Assembly: GCA_964615935.1 (NCBI GenBank)
Contig: CAZTTG010000091.1
Coordinates: 1 to 26,229 of the forward strand
Source: CAZTTG01 sp964615935
GTDB lineage: Bacteria; Planctomycetota; UBA1135; GCA-002686595
Length of the DNA stretch: 26,229 nucleotides
Reading direction: 5' to 3'
Every line of letters starts with the position of its first letter. The first letter of the stretch is position 1. Under the pieces are notes generated by a model that saw nothing but the letters and a program-made list of their open reading frames with translations, searched no databases and was not told where the DNA came from. The translations under genes and the position numbers were made by a program. This document shows positions 1 through 7,408 of the stretch, one piece after another.

Positions 1-94
1 CGCGGCGGCGGAGAAATCCTCAGAAAGCCACCCTCCCACCTGCGGAAAGTGAGTTCGATCGCGACCGAGAAGCTCCTGTACCCTGCCGACCGGA

Positions 95-120
95 GGCCCG
101 CGGGCCCCGCCCACCGGGCC
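95..120 (-). terminator. Possible recQ terminator hairpin
   Basis: Just past the recQ stop codon the sequence holds the palindrome GGCCCGCGGGCC (95-106) and a further CGGGCC at 115-120 that could pair with the left GGCCCG. Either fold would give a short GC-rich stem directly downstream of recQ. There is no T-tract on either strand, so this is weak as an intrinsic terminator. Nothing else is recognisable in bases 1-120. Confidence 0.25.
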
Positions 121-2115
121 TCAGGCGCGCGCCTCGAAGTCGGCGATGGCCTCCAGGAAGAGCGGGCCCAGATCGCGCGCCTTCTTGTCGCCCACGCCCT
201 TGATGCGGCGGAGCTCCTCGTCCGTGCGGGGCTTGTAGCCCGCCAGCAGGGCCAGGGTCCGATCGTTGAAGATCAGGTAGGGGGGCACGGCGCGCTCGGA
301 GGCCAGGGAGCGGCGCAGGGCGCGCAGCCGATCGTAGAGCTCCTCGTCCGGCGGGGGCGCGTGCTCCTGGGCGGCGATCGACTCCAGGGTGCGTCGCGCG
401 CCGGCCTTCCGGCCCACCGGGCGGGGGATCTCGAACAGGGTCACCGGGACCTCGGCGCGCATCGCGCGCACGCCCTCCTGCGAGAGGTACAGCGTCGGGT
501 AGGGGCCCGGCGCGGCGCGCAGCAGGTCCAGACCCACGAGCTGGTCGATCCAGGAGCGCACGTCGCGGGTGGAGCTCTCGCGCAGGAGTCCGAAGCTGGA
601 GAGCCGTTCGTGCCCGGTGGAGCGGATGCGGGCGTTGTCCGCCCCGCGCAGGACGTCGGTCACGTGAGCCGCGCCGTAGCGCTGCCGGCAGTGCACCACG
701 CAGGAGAGGATCTTCTGGGCCACCACCCCTCCGGTCTCCAGCGCCCGCAGCTCTCCCAGGCACACGTCGCAGGCCCCGCAGCCGCCGGAGGGATCCCAGC
801 TCTGGCCGAAGTGCTCGACCAGGGTCCGGTGGCGGCAGACGGCGCTGGTGGCGAAGCCCATCATCTGCCCCAGGCGGACGAGCTGGCCCTCCAGGTCCCC
901 TCCCTCGCGCTCGGCCCCCGACTCGCCGGTCCCCGATTCGCCGGCCTGGCGGGCGCTCATCTCCATGAGCGTTTTCCAGGTGTGGTAGTCCGAGCCGTTG
1001 TACAGGAGCAGGCACTCCGCCGGCAGCCCGTCGCGGCCCGCGCGGCCGCTCTCCTGGCTGTACTGCTCGATGCCCTTGGGCAGGCTGGCGTGCACCACGA
1101 AGCGCACGTCGGGACGGTCGATGCCCATGCCGAAGGCCACCGTGGCGACGATCACGCTCACGCGCTCGGACAGGAAGTCCTCCTGGTTGGCGCGGCGCGC
1201 CGCCGCCTCCATGCCGGCGTGATAGGGCCTGCAGCTCACGCCCTTGCGTCCCAACTGCTCGGCCAGCCGCTCGACGTCCTTGCGGCGCAGGCAGTACACG
1301 ATGCCGGCCTCGCCCTCGTGCCGCCGGATGACCGCCAGGACCTGGGACTGCGCGTCGCGGCGGGGCAGGAAGCGGTAGGTCAGGTTGGGTCGGTCGAAGT
1401 CGCCCACCAGCAGATCCGGCCGCTCGAGGGAGAGCTGTTCGACGATGTCGGCGCGCACCGCCGGCGTGGCCGTGGCGGTGTAGGCCTGGATGGGGATGTG
1501 CGGGGCGCTGCGGCGCAGCTCGCCGATCTGGCGGTACTCGGGCCGGAAGTCGTGGCCCCAGTGGCTGATGCAGTGGGCCTCGTCCACCACCAGGGTCGAG
1601 AGCCCGGCGCGCAGGAGGCGCTCGAAGAAGCCGGGCGCCAGGAAGCGCTCGGGCGCCACGAACAGGAGGCGGACGTGCCCGGCCTCCAGGGCCTGGCGCA
1701 CCTCCGAGCGCTCCAGGTCGTCCTGGAGGCTGGTGAGCATGGCCGCCGGGACCCCGTGGGGTGTGAGCCCGTCGACCTGATCCTTCATGAGCGAGATCAG
1801 GGGGCTGATGACCACCGTCAGCCCTCCGCGCAGGAGGGCCGGCGCCTGGTAGCACAGGCTCTTGCCCCCCCCGGTGGGCAGCACCACCAGGGCGTCGCGG
1901 CCCTCGAGGGAGGCCCGCATGGCCTCGGCCTGGAGCGGGAGCAGGCTCTGGAAGCCGAAGGTGCGGCGGATCAGCGGGAGCAGCTCGTCGAGGGGGTCCT
2001 CCCCGGACCCGGCCGGGCGGGGATCCGGGGCCGGGGCCGCACCGGGCGCCGGGCCCCCGACGGCGATCGGGCCGGCGTCCTCCTCGCCCAGCGGATTCCG
2101 GGTCCCCTCGTCCAT
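121..2115 (-). CDS. recQ: ATP-dependent DNA helicase RecQ
   Basis: A 664-residue RecQ-family 3'-5' DNA helicase, acting in recombination and replication-fork repair in the cytoplasm. After a Pro/Ala/Gly-rich N-terminus (about 1-40) the superfamily 2 motifs appear in order: Walker A PTGGGKS at residues 80-86, DEAH at 178-181 with the RecQ-specific aromatic loop HCISHWGHDFRPEY following, TATAT near 213-217, and QYSQESGRAGRDG at 351-363. Zinc-binding cysteines are C427, C446, C449 and C452. A winged-helix RQC region follows (about 465-560), then an HRDC domain (about 590-664). The length is normal for bacterial RecQ and no motif is damaged. The start MDEGTRN is the first ATG in frame before the core; no strong Shine-Dalgarno site precedes it. 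The gene is divergent from the metallopeptidase-like gene at 2327. Confidence 0.97.
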   Translation of the reverse strand: MDEGTRNPLGEEDAGPIAVGGPAPGAAPAPDPRPAGSGEDPLDELLPLIRRTFGFQSLLPLQAEAMRASLEGRDALVVLPTGGGKSLCYQAPALLRGGLTVVISPLISLMKDQVDGLTPHGVPAAMLTSLQDDLERSEVRQALEAGHVRLLFVAPERFLAPGFFERLLRAGLSTLVVDEAHCISHWGHDFRPEYRQIGELRRSAPHIPIQAYTATATPAVRADIVEQLSLERPDLLVGDFDRPNLTYRFLPRRDAQSQVLAVIRRHEGEAGIVYCLRRKDVERLAEQLGRKGVSCRPYHAGMEAAARRANQEDFLSERVSVIVATVAFGMGIDRPDVRFVVHASLPKGIEQYSQESGRAGRDGLPAECLLLYNGSDYHTWKTLMEMSARQAGESGTGESGAEREGGDLEGQLVRLGQMMGFATSAVCRHRTLVEHFGQSWDPSGGCGACDVCLGELRALETGGVVAQKILSCVVHCRQRYGAAHVTDVLRGADNARIRSTGHERLSSFGLLRESSTRDVRSWIDQLVGLDLLRAAPGPYPTLYLSQEGVRAMRAEVPVTLFEIPRPVGRKAGARRTLESIAAQEHAPPPDEELYDRLRALRRSLASERAVPPYLIFNDRTLALLAGYKPRTDEELRRIKGVGDKKARDLGPLFLEAIADFEARA

Positions 2116-2257
2116 GCGTCGCTCGAATGGCGCCGGAGGCTCGCGCCCCGCCGGCTGGGACCGATTGGAGCGCGCCGCAGTTGCGGTTCAAGTCGCCGCG
2201 GGTCCATTTTTCGTCCCCGATCCCCCGGCCACCCGCGCCGAGGGCGGCCCCCGCCGC

Positions 2258-2286
2258 TTTTCAGGACCGGACGGTCGGACTACGAT
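2258..2286 (+). promoter_or_regulatory. Candidate sigma-70-type promoter for the gluzincin gene
   Basis: TTTTCA (2258-2263) and TACGAT (2281-2286) are separated by exactly 17 bases and lie about 40 bases before the ATG at 2327. Each hexamer matches the TTGACA/TATAAT consensus at four of six positions. The site sits in the divergent recQ/gluzincin gap, which is GC-rich, so these AT-containing boxes stand out. It is inferred from consensus only. Confidence 0.4.
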
Positions 2287-2326
2287 CGCCTCCCCCGTCC
2301 GCCCCGGCGCGGGCGGATCGTGCGTG

Positions 2327-5300
2327 ATGAAGACGAGCCTCTGCCTCGGCCTGCTGCTCGCGCTCCTGCCGCCGTCGCAGGAGCCGCGCGGAGAGCTGAC
2401 CGCCTTCGCGGTGGCGCTCCAGGGCGCCGAGCGCGCCCTGGAGGGGAACCAGACCGAGCGGGCCCGACTCCTGATCGACCGCGCGCTCGAGCGGGACGCC
2501 AAGAGCCCCGACGCCTGGCGGCTGGCGGCGCGCTGGGCGGAGGCGGTGGGGGACCGCGACGAGCGGGTGTACGCCCTCCACCGCGAGTACCGCCTGCTGT
2601 CCGCCCAGGGGATGGACCGGCGCTCCCTGCGCCCCTTCCGGGAGGCGCTCCTGGCGGCCGATCCCCTGGCCTCCGACCTGCTCGAGCTGCACGGGCTCTT
2701 CGTCACCAAGCTGGAGAAGGCCGCCCAGCGCTACGAGAAGGAGGGGCGGCCCCACTCCGCCATCGGGCTGCACAAGGAGATCCTGGCGCTCGATCCCGAG
2801 TACGCGCCCAGCCAGGAGGCCATCGAGCGCATCGCCGCCGCGCCCGACCCCAGCCTGGCGGAGTTCGCCAAGCCCAAGGACCTCTTCGCCGACGTCTCCG
2901 ACGAGTGGATCGCCGAGCACGACGTCCTGCACGACACCTGGGCCACCCGCGCCCACCGGGCGGCGGCCAACTACGACACCTACACCGACGCCGGCTACCG
3001 GGTCCTGCTCATGGCCTCCGAGGCCATGGAGCAGATGAACGCCTTCTACCGGGAGTTCTTCCGCTACGGGACCGAGGACGACGGGCGCGCGGTGCCGCGC
3101 ATCGCCCTGAACATCTTCAAGACCCGCGACGAGTACCTGGAGCTGGGCCAGGGGCCCCCGGTGGAGTGGAGCGGCGGGCACTACACCGGCTCGGCGGTCG
3201 AGACCTACGTCTCGGGCGACGACCCCCGCTCCATGTTCGGCACCCTCTTCCACGAGGCCGCCCACCAGTTCGTGGGTCTGGCCACCAGCGCCGCCGGCTG
3301 GCTCAACGAGGGGCTGGCCTCCTTCTTCGAGGGCTGCCGCATCCTGCCCAACGGCACGGTGCACATGAACCTGCCCGCCGACCACCGGCTGTTCCCGCTG
3401 GCGCAGCGCATGGAGCGGGGCTGGATGCGGAGCGCCGACGAGGGGCTGGACCCCTCCGACCCCGGCCAGACCCCCGAGCGGGCCCCCACCTTCCGCATCG
3501 TCCTGGAGAACCGCTACTCCTGGGGCCCGCCCTGGTACGCGCCCACCTGGGGGGTGGTCTTCTTCCTCTACAACTACCAGGACGAGTACGACGGCCGCTT
3601 CGTGTACCGCGAGGCCTTCCAGGACTTCGTCGACACCTCCGGCGGCCGGCAGGGCGAGGGGGCCATCGAGAACTTCGAGGAGGTGGTGCTGGGCAACCCC
3701 CAGCCGCCCATCCGGGGCGTCGACCGGCCCGAGGACGCGGCCGAGGCGGCCCTGCCGGAGAGCGTCGAGGAGCTGGACGAGGTCTGGAAGGAGTGGATGG
3801 TCAAGCTCTCCAAGGAGCGCTCGGGGGCCATCGAGGTGAGCCGGCCCTACCATCGCTGGGCGACCTTCGCCATGGCCGGCAAGAACTGGTCGGCCGCCAA
3901 GGAGCACTTCGAGAAGGGGCTGGTGGAGACCCGCGGGAGCGAGCCGGCGATGCTGGTGAGCTTCGCCGAGCTCCTGGCCGAGCGCTTCGACGACGAGGAC
4001 CGGGCGGCCCGGCTGGTGCTGGACGCCCTGCGCCTGATGGAGCGCGCCGAGGAGCCCGACGCCAAGCTCATCCGCAGCACCGAGCGCTTCCTGGGCAAGC
4101 TCGACCCCAAGCGCAAGACCCTGGATCGGCTGCACGCCGACCTCCTGGCCGCGGTGGAGCACCTGGTGCAGCGCTACGACGCCGTGGGGCTGGACAAGAT
4201 GGTCATGCACCTGTCCTGGAAGTTCGGCATCGAGCTGGGCGCCCCGGGGCTGTTCGACTACTACCAGCGGGCGGTGGAGCGCAGCGGCAAGTCCCTGCAG
4301 CTCTTCAAGCTGGCCTACAACGAGAAGAACCTGGACGGCTGGAGCGCGGCCGGCACCTCGGTCTTCGAGCCCGACGGGACCTTCCTGAGCACGCACCTGG
4401 GCGAGTACGACGAGCGCGGCTTCGACTACCAGATCCTGACCCTGGACGAGCTCTCCAGCGGCGACTTCTCGCTGGAGGCCGAGGTCCTGGCGGTGCGCGG
4501 CAAGGTCAACTTCTGCGGCCTGGTCTTCGGGCGCAAGGGCACCTCCGACTTCCACGCGCTGATCCTCTTCCCGGGCAAGCCCGGCCGGGGGGAGGAGGCC
4601 CGCGGCGGCTTCCTGGACCTCTCCAGCTTCTTCGGCGCGGGCACCCACAAGGTCTGGCGCCACCACCCGGTGCAGACCGAGAACCCGGCCTACGGAGGGA
4701 CCAGCGCCGGCCGCTTCCACCGGCTGCGGGTGGACGTCTCGGGCAGCAACGTGGACTACTGGGTCGACGGCGAGCTGCAGGGCTCCCACGTCTTCGCCAG
4801 CCGGGAGGTGGCCGCCGGCAGCCTGGGGTTGATCACCGGCCCGGGCGCGGCGCGCTTCCGCAACGTGCGCTACCTCTCGCGCCACCCGCGCGACCCGGCC
4901 GGCGGCATCGAGCGCGAGGTCCGGCTGGAGAGGCTGCGGACGACCTCGGGGGATGGAGGCCTGGGCGGCAGCTTCCTGGGCATGCACCCCCCCTGGCCCA
5001 GGGTCGAGCGCTGGCTGCGCGCCCCGCGCGAGTCCTGGGACGACTACGGGCCCGCGCCCCAGCTCCTGGTCCTGTGGAGCATCCACCAGAACGGCATCGT
5101 CCCCATCGACGGCTGGCTGCGCGACCTGGCCGAGCGCACCGAGCTGATCGACCTGCGCTTCGTGTGCGTCGCCTCGCCCAACGACTCGGAGGCCCTGGAC
5201 GCCTACCTCGAGGAGCACCCCTTCCCCGGCTCGGTGGCGGTGGACCGGCGCGAGGGGGTGGGCATCGGCGACACCTTCGAGGCCTACTCGCTCCTGAAGT

Positions 5301-6022
5301 TCCACCTGCCGCGGCTGTTGCTCCTGGACCTCGACGGCAAGGTCGTGTGGGAGGGGGACCCCGGCTTCGAGCGCGCCGAGCCCTGGCAGCCGGGCATGAA
5401 GAGCTACCTGTACGACTCCCTGGAGGAGCTCAGCGAGCGCCGCCAGCTCCGGCAGATTGCGCGCTGGCGCCGGCGCTGGTTCGAGGAGGGCCTGGGCAAG
5501 CTGCGCGAGGGGGACCTGGAGAGCGCCCTGCCGATGCTGAAGGAGGCGCGCGACTTCGGCGGCGGTCTGGTGGCGGAGGTGGACCTGGCGGTGCGCCAGC
5601 TCACGGCGCTGGAGGGGGCGCTGGATGCGTTCGAATCGACCTGCTTCTCGGTGTCTCGCGAGCGCGCCGAGCCGGCCTTGCTGGAGCTCCTGGAGTGGGC
5701 CCCCGAGCTCGGACGCGAGCAAGACCGCAAGCTCCTGCGGGACCTCTCCCCCCAGCTCGAGGGCCGGCACGCCCGCGACTGGCAGGAGGTCCTGCGCCAG
5801 ATCGGCCGCTACCGCAAGCTGGCCGAGCCCGGGGAGGAGGCCCGTCCGGCGGCGATCATGCTGGGGGAGCTGCGCTCGCTTCAGGGCCGCTTCCCGGAGG
5901 AGCTGCTCTCCGAGCTGGAGCCGGCGGTGGGGGCGGGGGACTGGGCGGCGGTGGAGCGCCTGCTGGAGGGGGCTCCGAGGCGGCCACTGGTGTGGCTCAT
6001 TCGCGAGCACTTCGGGTGGTAG
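2327..6022 (+). CDS. Secreted multidomain protein: TPR-like, HExxH gluzincin, DUF1080/LamG-like, thioredoxin-like
   Basis: A 1231-residue protein with an N-terminal signal peptide (MKTSLCLGLLLALLPPSQ). Residues about 30-170 look like TPR-type helical repeats. A gluzincin metallopeptidase core follows, with HEAAH at residues 309-313 and the third zinc ligand in NEG at E328, resembling planctomycete DUF1570/peptidase-MA-like proteins. Residues about 650-855 resemble the beta-sandwich of 3-keto-disaccharide hydrolases (DUF1080), with W-x-V-D-G-E-L and a FRNVRYL-type ending. Residues about 910-1015 resemble a thioredoxin fold (LLVLWSIHQNG, then a cis-Pro-like LPRLLLLDLDGKVVW) but lack the CxxC redox pair. 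The rest is helical. The ATG at 2327 is preceded in frame by GTG; ATG was chosen because it begins the signal peptide. The zinc site looks intact, so proteolysis is plausible, but the substrate is unknown. An outer-surface or periplasmic location is inferred. Confidence 0.85.
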   Translation: MKTSLCLGLLLALLPPSQEPRGELTAFAVALQGAERALEGNQTERARLLIDRALERDAKSPDAWRLAARWAEAVGDRDERVYALHREYRLLSAQGMDRRSLRPFREALLAADPLASDLLELHGLFVTKLEKAAQRYEKEGRPHSAIGLHKEILALDPEYAPSQEAIERIAAAPDPSLAEFAKPKDLFADVSDEWIAEHDVLHDTWATRAHRAAANYDTYTDAGYRVLLMASEAMEQMNAFYREFFRYGTEDDGRAVPRIALNIFKTRDEYLELGQGPPVEWSGGHYTGSAVETYVSGDDPRSMFGTLFHEAAHQFVGLATSAAGWLNEGLASFFEGCRILPNGTVHMNLPADHRLFPLAQRMERGWMRSADEGLDPSDPGQTPERAPTFRIVLENRYSWGPPWYAPTWGVVFFLYNYQDEYDGRFVYREAFQDFVDTSGGRQGEGAIENFEEVVLGNPQPPIRGVDRPEDAAEAALPESVEELDEVWKEWMVKLSKERSGAIEVSRPYHRWATFAMAGKNWSAAKEHFEKGLVETRGSEPAMLVSFAELLAERFDDEDRAARLVLDALRLMERAEEPDAKLIRSTERFLGKLDPKRKTLDRLHADLLAAVEHLVQRYDAVGLDKMVMHLSWKFGIELGAPGLFDYYQRAVERSGKSLQLFKLAYNEKNLDGWSAAGTSVFEPDGTFLSTHLGEYDERGFDYQILTLDELSSGDFSLEAEVLAVRGKVNFCGLVFGRKGTSDFHALILFPGKPGRGEEARGGFLDLSSFFGAGTHKVWRHHPVQTENPAYGGTSAGRFHRLRVDVSGSNVDYWVDGELQGSHVFASREVAAGSLGLITGPGAARFRNVRYLSRHPRDPAGGIEREVRLERLRTTSGDGGLGGSFLGMHPPWPRVERWLRAPRESWDDYGPAPQLLVLWSIHQNGIVPIDGWLRDLAERTELIDLRFVCVASPNDSEALDAYLEEHPFPGSVAVDRREGVGIGDTFEAYSLLKFHLPRLLLLDLDGKVVWEGDPGFERAEPWQPGMKSYLYDSLEELSERRQLRQIARWRRRWFEEGLGKLREGDLESALPMLKEARDFGGGLVAEVDLAVRQLTALEGALDAFESTCFSVSRERAEPALLELLEWAPELGREQDRKLLRDLSPQLEGRHARDWQEVLRQIGRYRKLAEPGEEARPAAIMLGELRSLQGRFPEELLSELEPAVGAGDWAAVERLLEGAPRRPLVWLIREHFGW

Positions 6023-6030
6023 GGGGACTC

Positions 6031-6062
6031 CTCGGCGTGCGCGCGGGATTCCCGCTGCCGAG
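6031..6062. terminator. Hairpin between convergent genes
   Basis: CTCGGC (6031-6036) pairs with GCCGAG (6057-6062), and inside it GCGGG (6043-6047) pairs with CCCGC (6051-6055) around an ATT loop. It begins 8 bases after the gluzincin stop and before the convergent hydrolase stop at 6180. No T-tract follows in either direction, so termination is inferred from position and structure only. Confidence 0.4.
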
Positions 6063-6179
6063 TAGACCGCTCACGTCTGCCGTTGCTCCGGCCCACGCCT
6101 CACTGCCGCAGGAATCGTCCGCAGGGGCAGGAATCCCGTGGGCCTCCCGGAAGGAGCCGGCCGCCGGCCGAGATCGCGC

Positions 6180-7043
6180 CTAGCGGTCTCCCCGCTTGGG
6201 CTGCACCTGGCTCTTGACCCAGCGCCCCACGTCGCTGCGGACCTTCTTGTCCTCCAGGACCGACTCCTCGCGGGTCTTGCGGACGGACAGGTCCATGAAC
6301 TCCACGCCCCCGTTGGCCTCGGTGCCGCACTGCACCAGGGTCTCTCCCATCTCGCGCTGCTCCTTCTGGACCGCGATGTAGATCGGCAGCCCGGCCAGGG
6401 CGGCGATGTCCTGGGAGAGGTCGAAGCCGAGCTCCCGGGGGCGGGGATCGAGCAGCACCAGGGCCTTCACGTTCTCGTCGTTGGCGGCGTGCCGGGAGGC
6501 GAGGGTGCATCCGGCGCGGAATCCCACCATGGTCAGGTTGGCGGAGTGGATCTCGCGGTGGCCGCGCAGGAAGGACGAGGCGGACTCCAGGTCCTCCAGG
6601 GAGTAGGCCCACACGGACTGCCGCGCCGACTCCTCCATCCGGCTCCAGTTGTGCTCCTCCGTGATGCTCTCGCCGTGACCCCGCAGGTCGATGGTCAGCA
6701 CCCCGAAGCCCATCTTCTGCAGGTGCAGGGCCAGCTCCTCCAGGGCCATGCGGTCCCCGCCCGCGTCGTGCACCAGGATCGCGCCGGGCGCCACGCCCGA
6801 GGTCTTGGGCGCGAAGTAGGACGCCACCAACCCCTGCTCGTGCCGGGTGGTGACGAGCACCTTCTCGCCGGCGGTCTCACGACGAGACGCGCGCGTGACC
6901 CGAGGCTTGGCGACGCGCTGAGCCTCGGTGTCGGCGGGCCGCGCCTCGGTGTCGGAGGGTGGGAAGGTGGGAGCCTCGGGAGCGCTGCGGGCCTCCGCCG
7001 GCAAGAGCAGGACGGCGGTGACCAGGATGCGGATGAACTGCAT
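6180..7043 (-). CDS. Exported alpha/beta-hydrolase fold protein, nucleophile Ser replaced by Arg
   Basis: A 287-residue protein with a short hydrophobic signal peptide (MQFIRILVTAVLLLPAEA), a polar linker to about residue 60, and an alpha/beta-hydrolase domain. The fold is shown by the oxyanion-loop strand AILVHDAGG (88-96), the signature IDLRGHGES (118-126), the nucleophile-elbow strand LTMVGFRAGCTLA (170-182), and ALVLLDPRPRELG (194-206). In active members the elbow reads G-x-S-x-G; here it is GFRAG (174-178) with R176 in the nucleophile place, and no clear catalytic His follows near the C-terminus. A non-catalytic binding role is therefore more likely than hydrolysis. It faces the gluzincin gene and lies downstream of the helicase with a 365-base gap, so it is probably transcribed separately. 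Confidence 0.8.
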   Translation of the reverse strand: MQFIRILVTAVLLLPAEARSAPEAPTFPPSDTEARPADTEAQRVAKPRVTRASRRETAGEKVLVTTRHEQGLVASYFAPKTSGVAPGAILVHDAGGDRMALEELALHLQKMGFGVLTIDLRGHGESITEEHNWSRMEESARQSVWAYSLEDLESASSFLRGHREIHSANLTMVGFRAGCTLASRHAANDENVKALVLLDPRPRELGFDLSQDIAALAGLPIYIAVQKEQREMGETLVQCGTEANGGVEFMDLSVRKTREESVLEDKKVRSDVGRWVKSQVQPKRGDR

Positions 7044-7408
7044 GCTCTCGAAGTGCGCCGCTGGGGAGTGGGTGTGACGGTACGGGTGGCCGGGTGTCGA
7101 TCCCGTGGGTCGCGCTGGCGCGTCCCGGCAACGGCCGAGGCAAGGGCAAGGTCCAGACGCACGACTCGACCATCCGGCTCCGCAGGGGAGTCGGCGGAGG
7201 AGGGGCCGGCTGCAGGACCGCGTTGGCAGGGTGGATCGCGGTGGCCGCTCGTTGAGAAAGGAGGAACCGGCGGTCAGTCTAGTGCGTCGGAGTTCCCTCG
7301 CAACGCTCCTAGCGGGGCGAAAAAGGTCCGACTACCACCAATGTACTCGAAAGATCCCGCCCCGGGAGGGGGTCCGAGGGGCTTCGCGGGGGCCGGGCCG
7401 GTGGGGCC
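7044..7408. other. Intergenic region upstream of the hydrolase gene
   Basis: A 365-base gap between two minus-strand genes. I see no convincing gene: open frames across it have no recognisable domain and no ribosome binding site. It contains a candidate minus-strand promoter near 7276-7303 and a short A/T-containing stretch (7319-7356) that stands out from the GC-rich background. If the promoter is real, the hydrolase mRNA has an untranslated leader of more than 200 bases. No clear terminator for the helicase was found. Confidence 0.5.
7276..7303 (-). promoter_or_regulatory. Candidate promoter for the hydrolase gene
   Basis: Read on the minus strand, TTGCGA (7303-7298) and TAGACT (7281-7276) are separated by 16 bases; each matches the sigma-70 consensus at four of six positions. 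The spacer contains GGGAACTCC, which resembles the GGAAC -35 element of ECF sigma promoters, so an alternative ECF reading is possible. It lies about 230 bases before the hydrolase start. Evidence is consensus matching only. Confidence 0.3.

Noticed and set aside
49..6183. Very long open frame on the plus strand across recQ and the gluzincin, and similar long frames antisense to other genes
   Set aside because: Their products are Arg/Pro/Ala/Gly-rich or Leu/Gln/His/Val-rich without domains. They are shadow frames caused by high GC content, while the other strand or frame encodes clear families.
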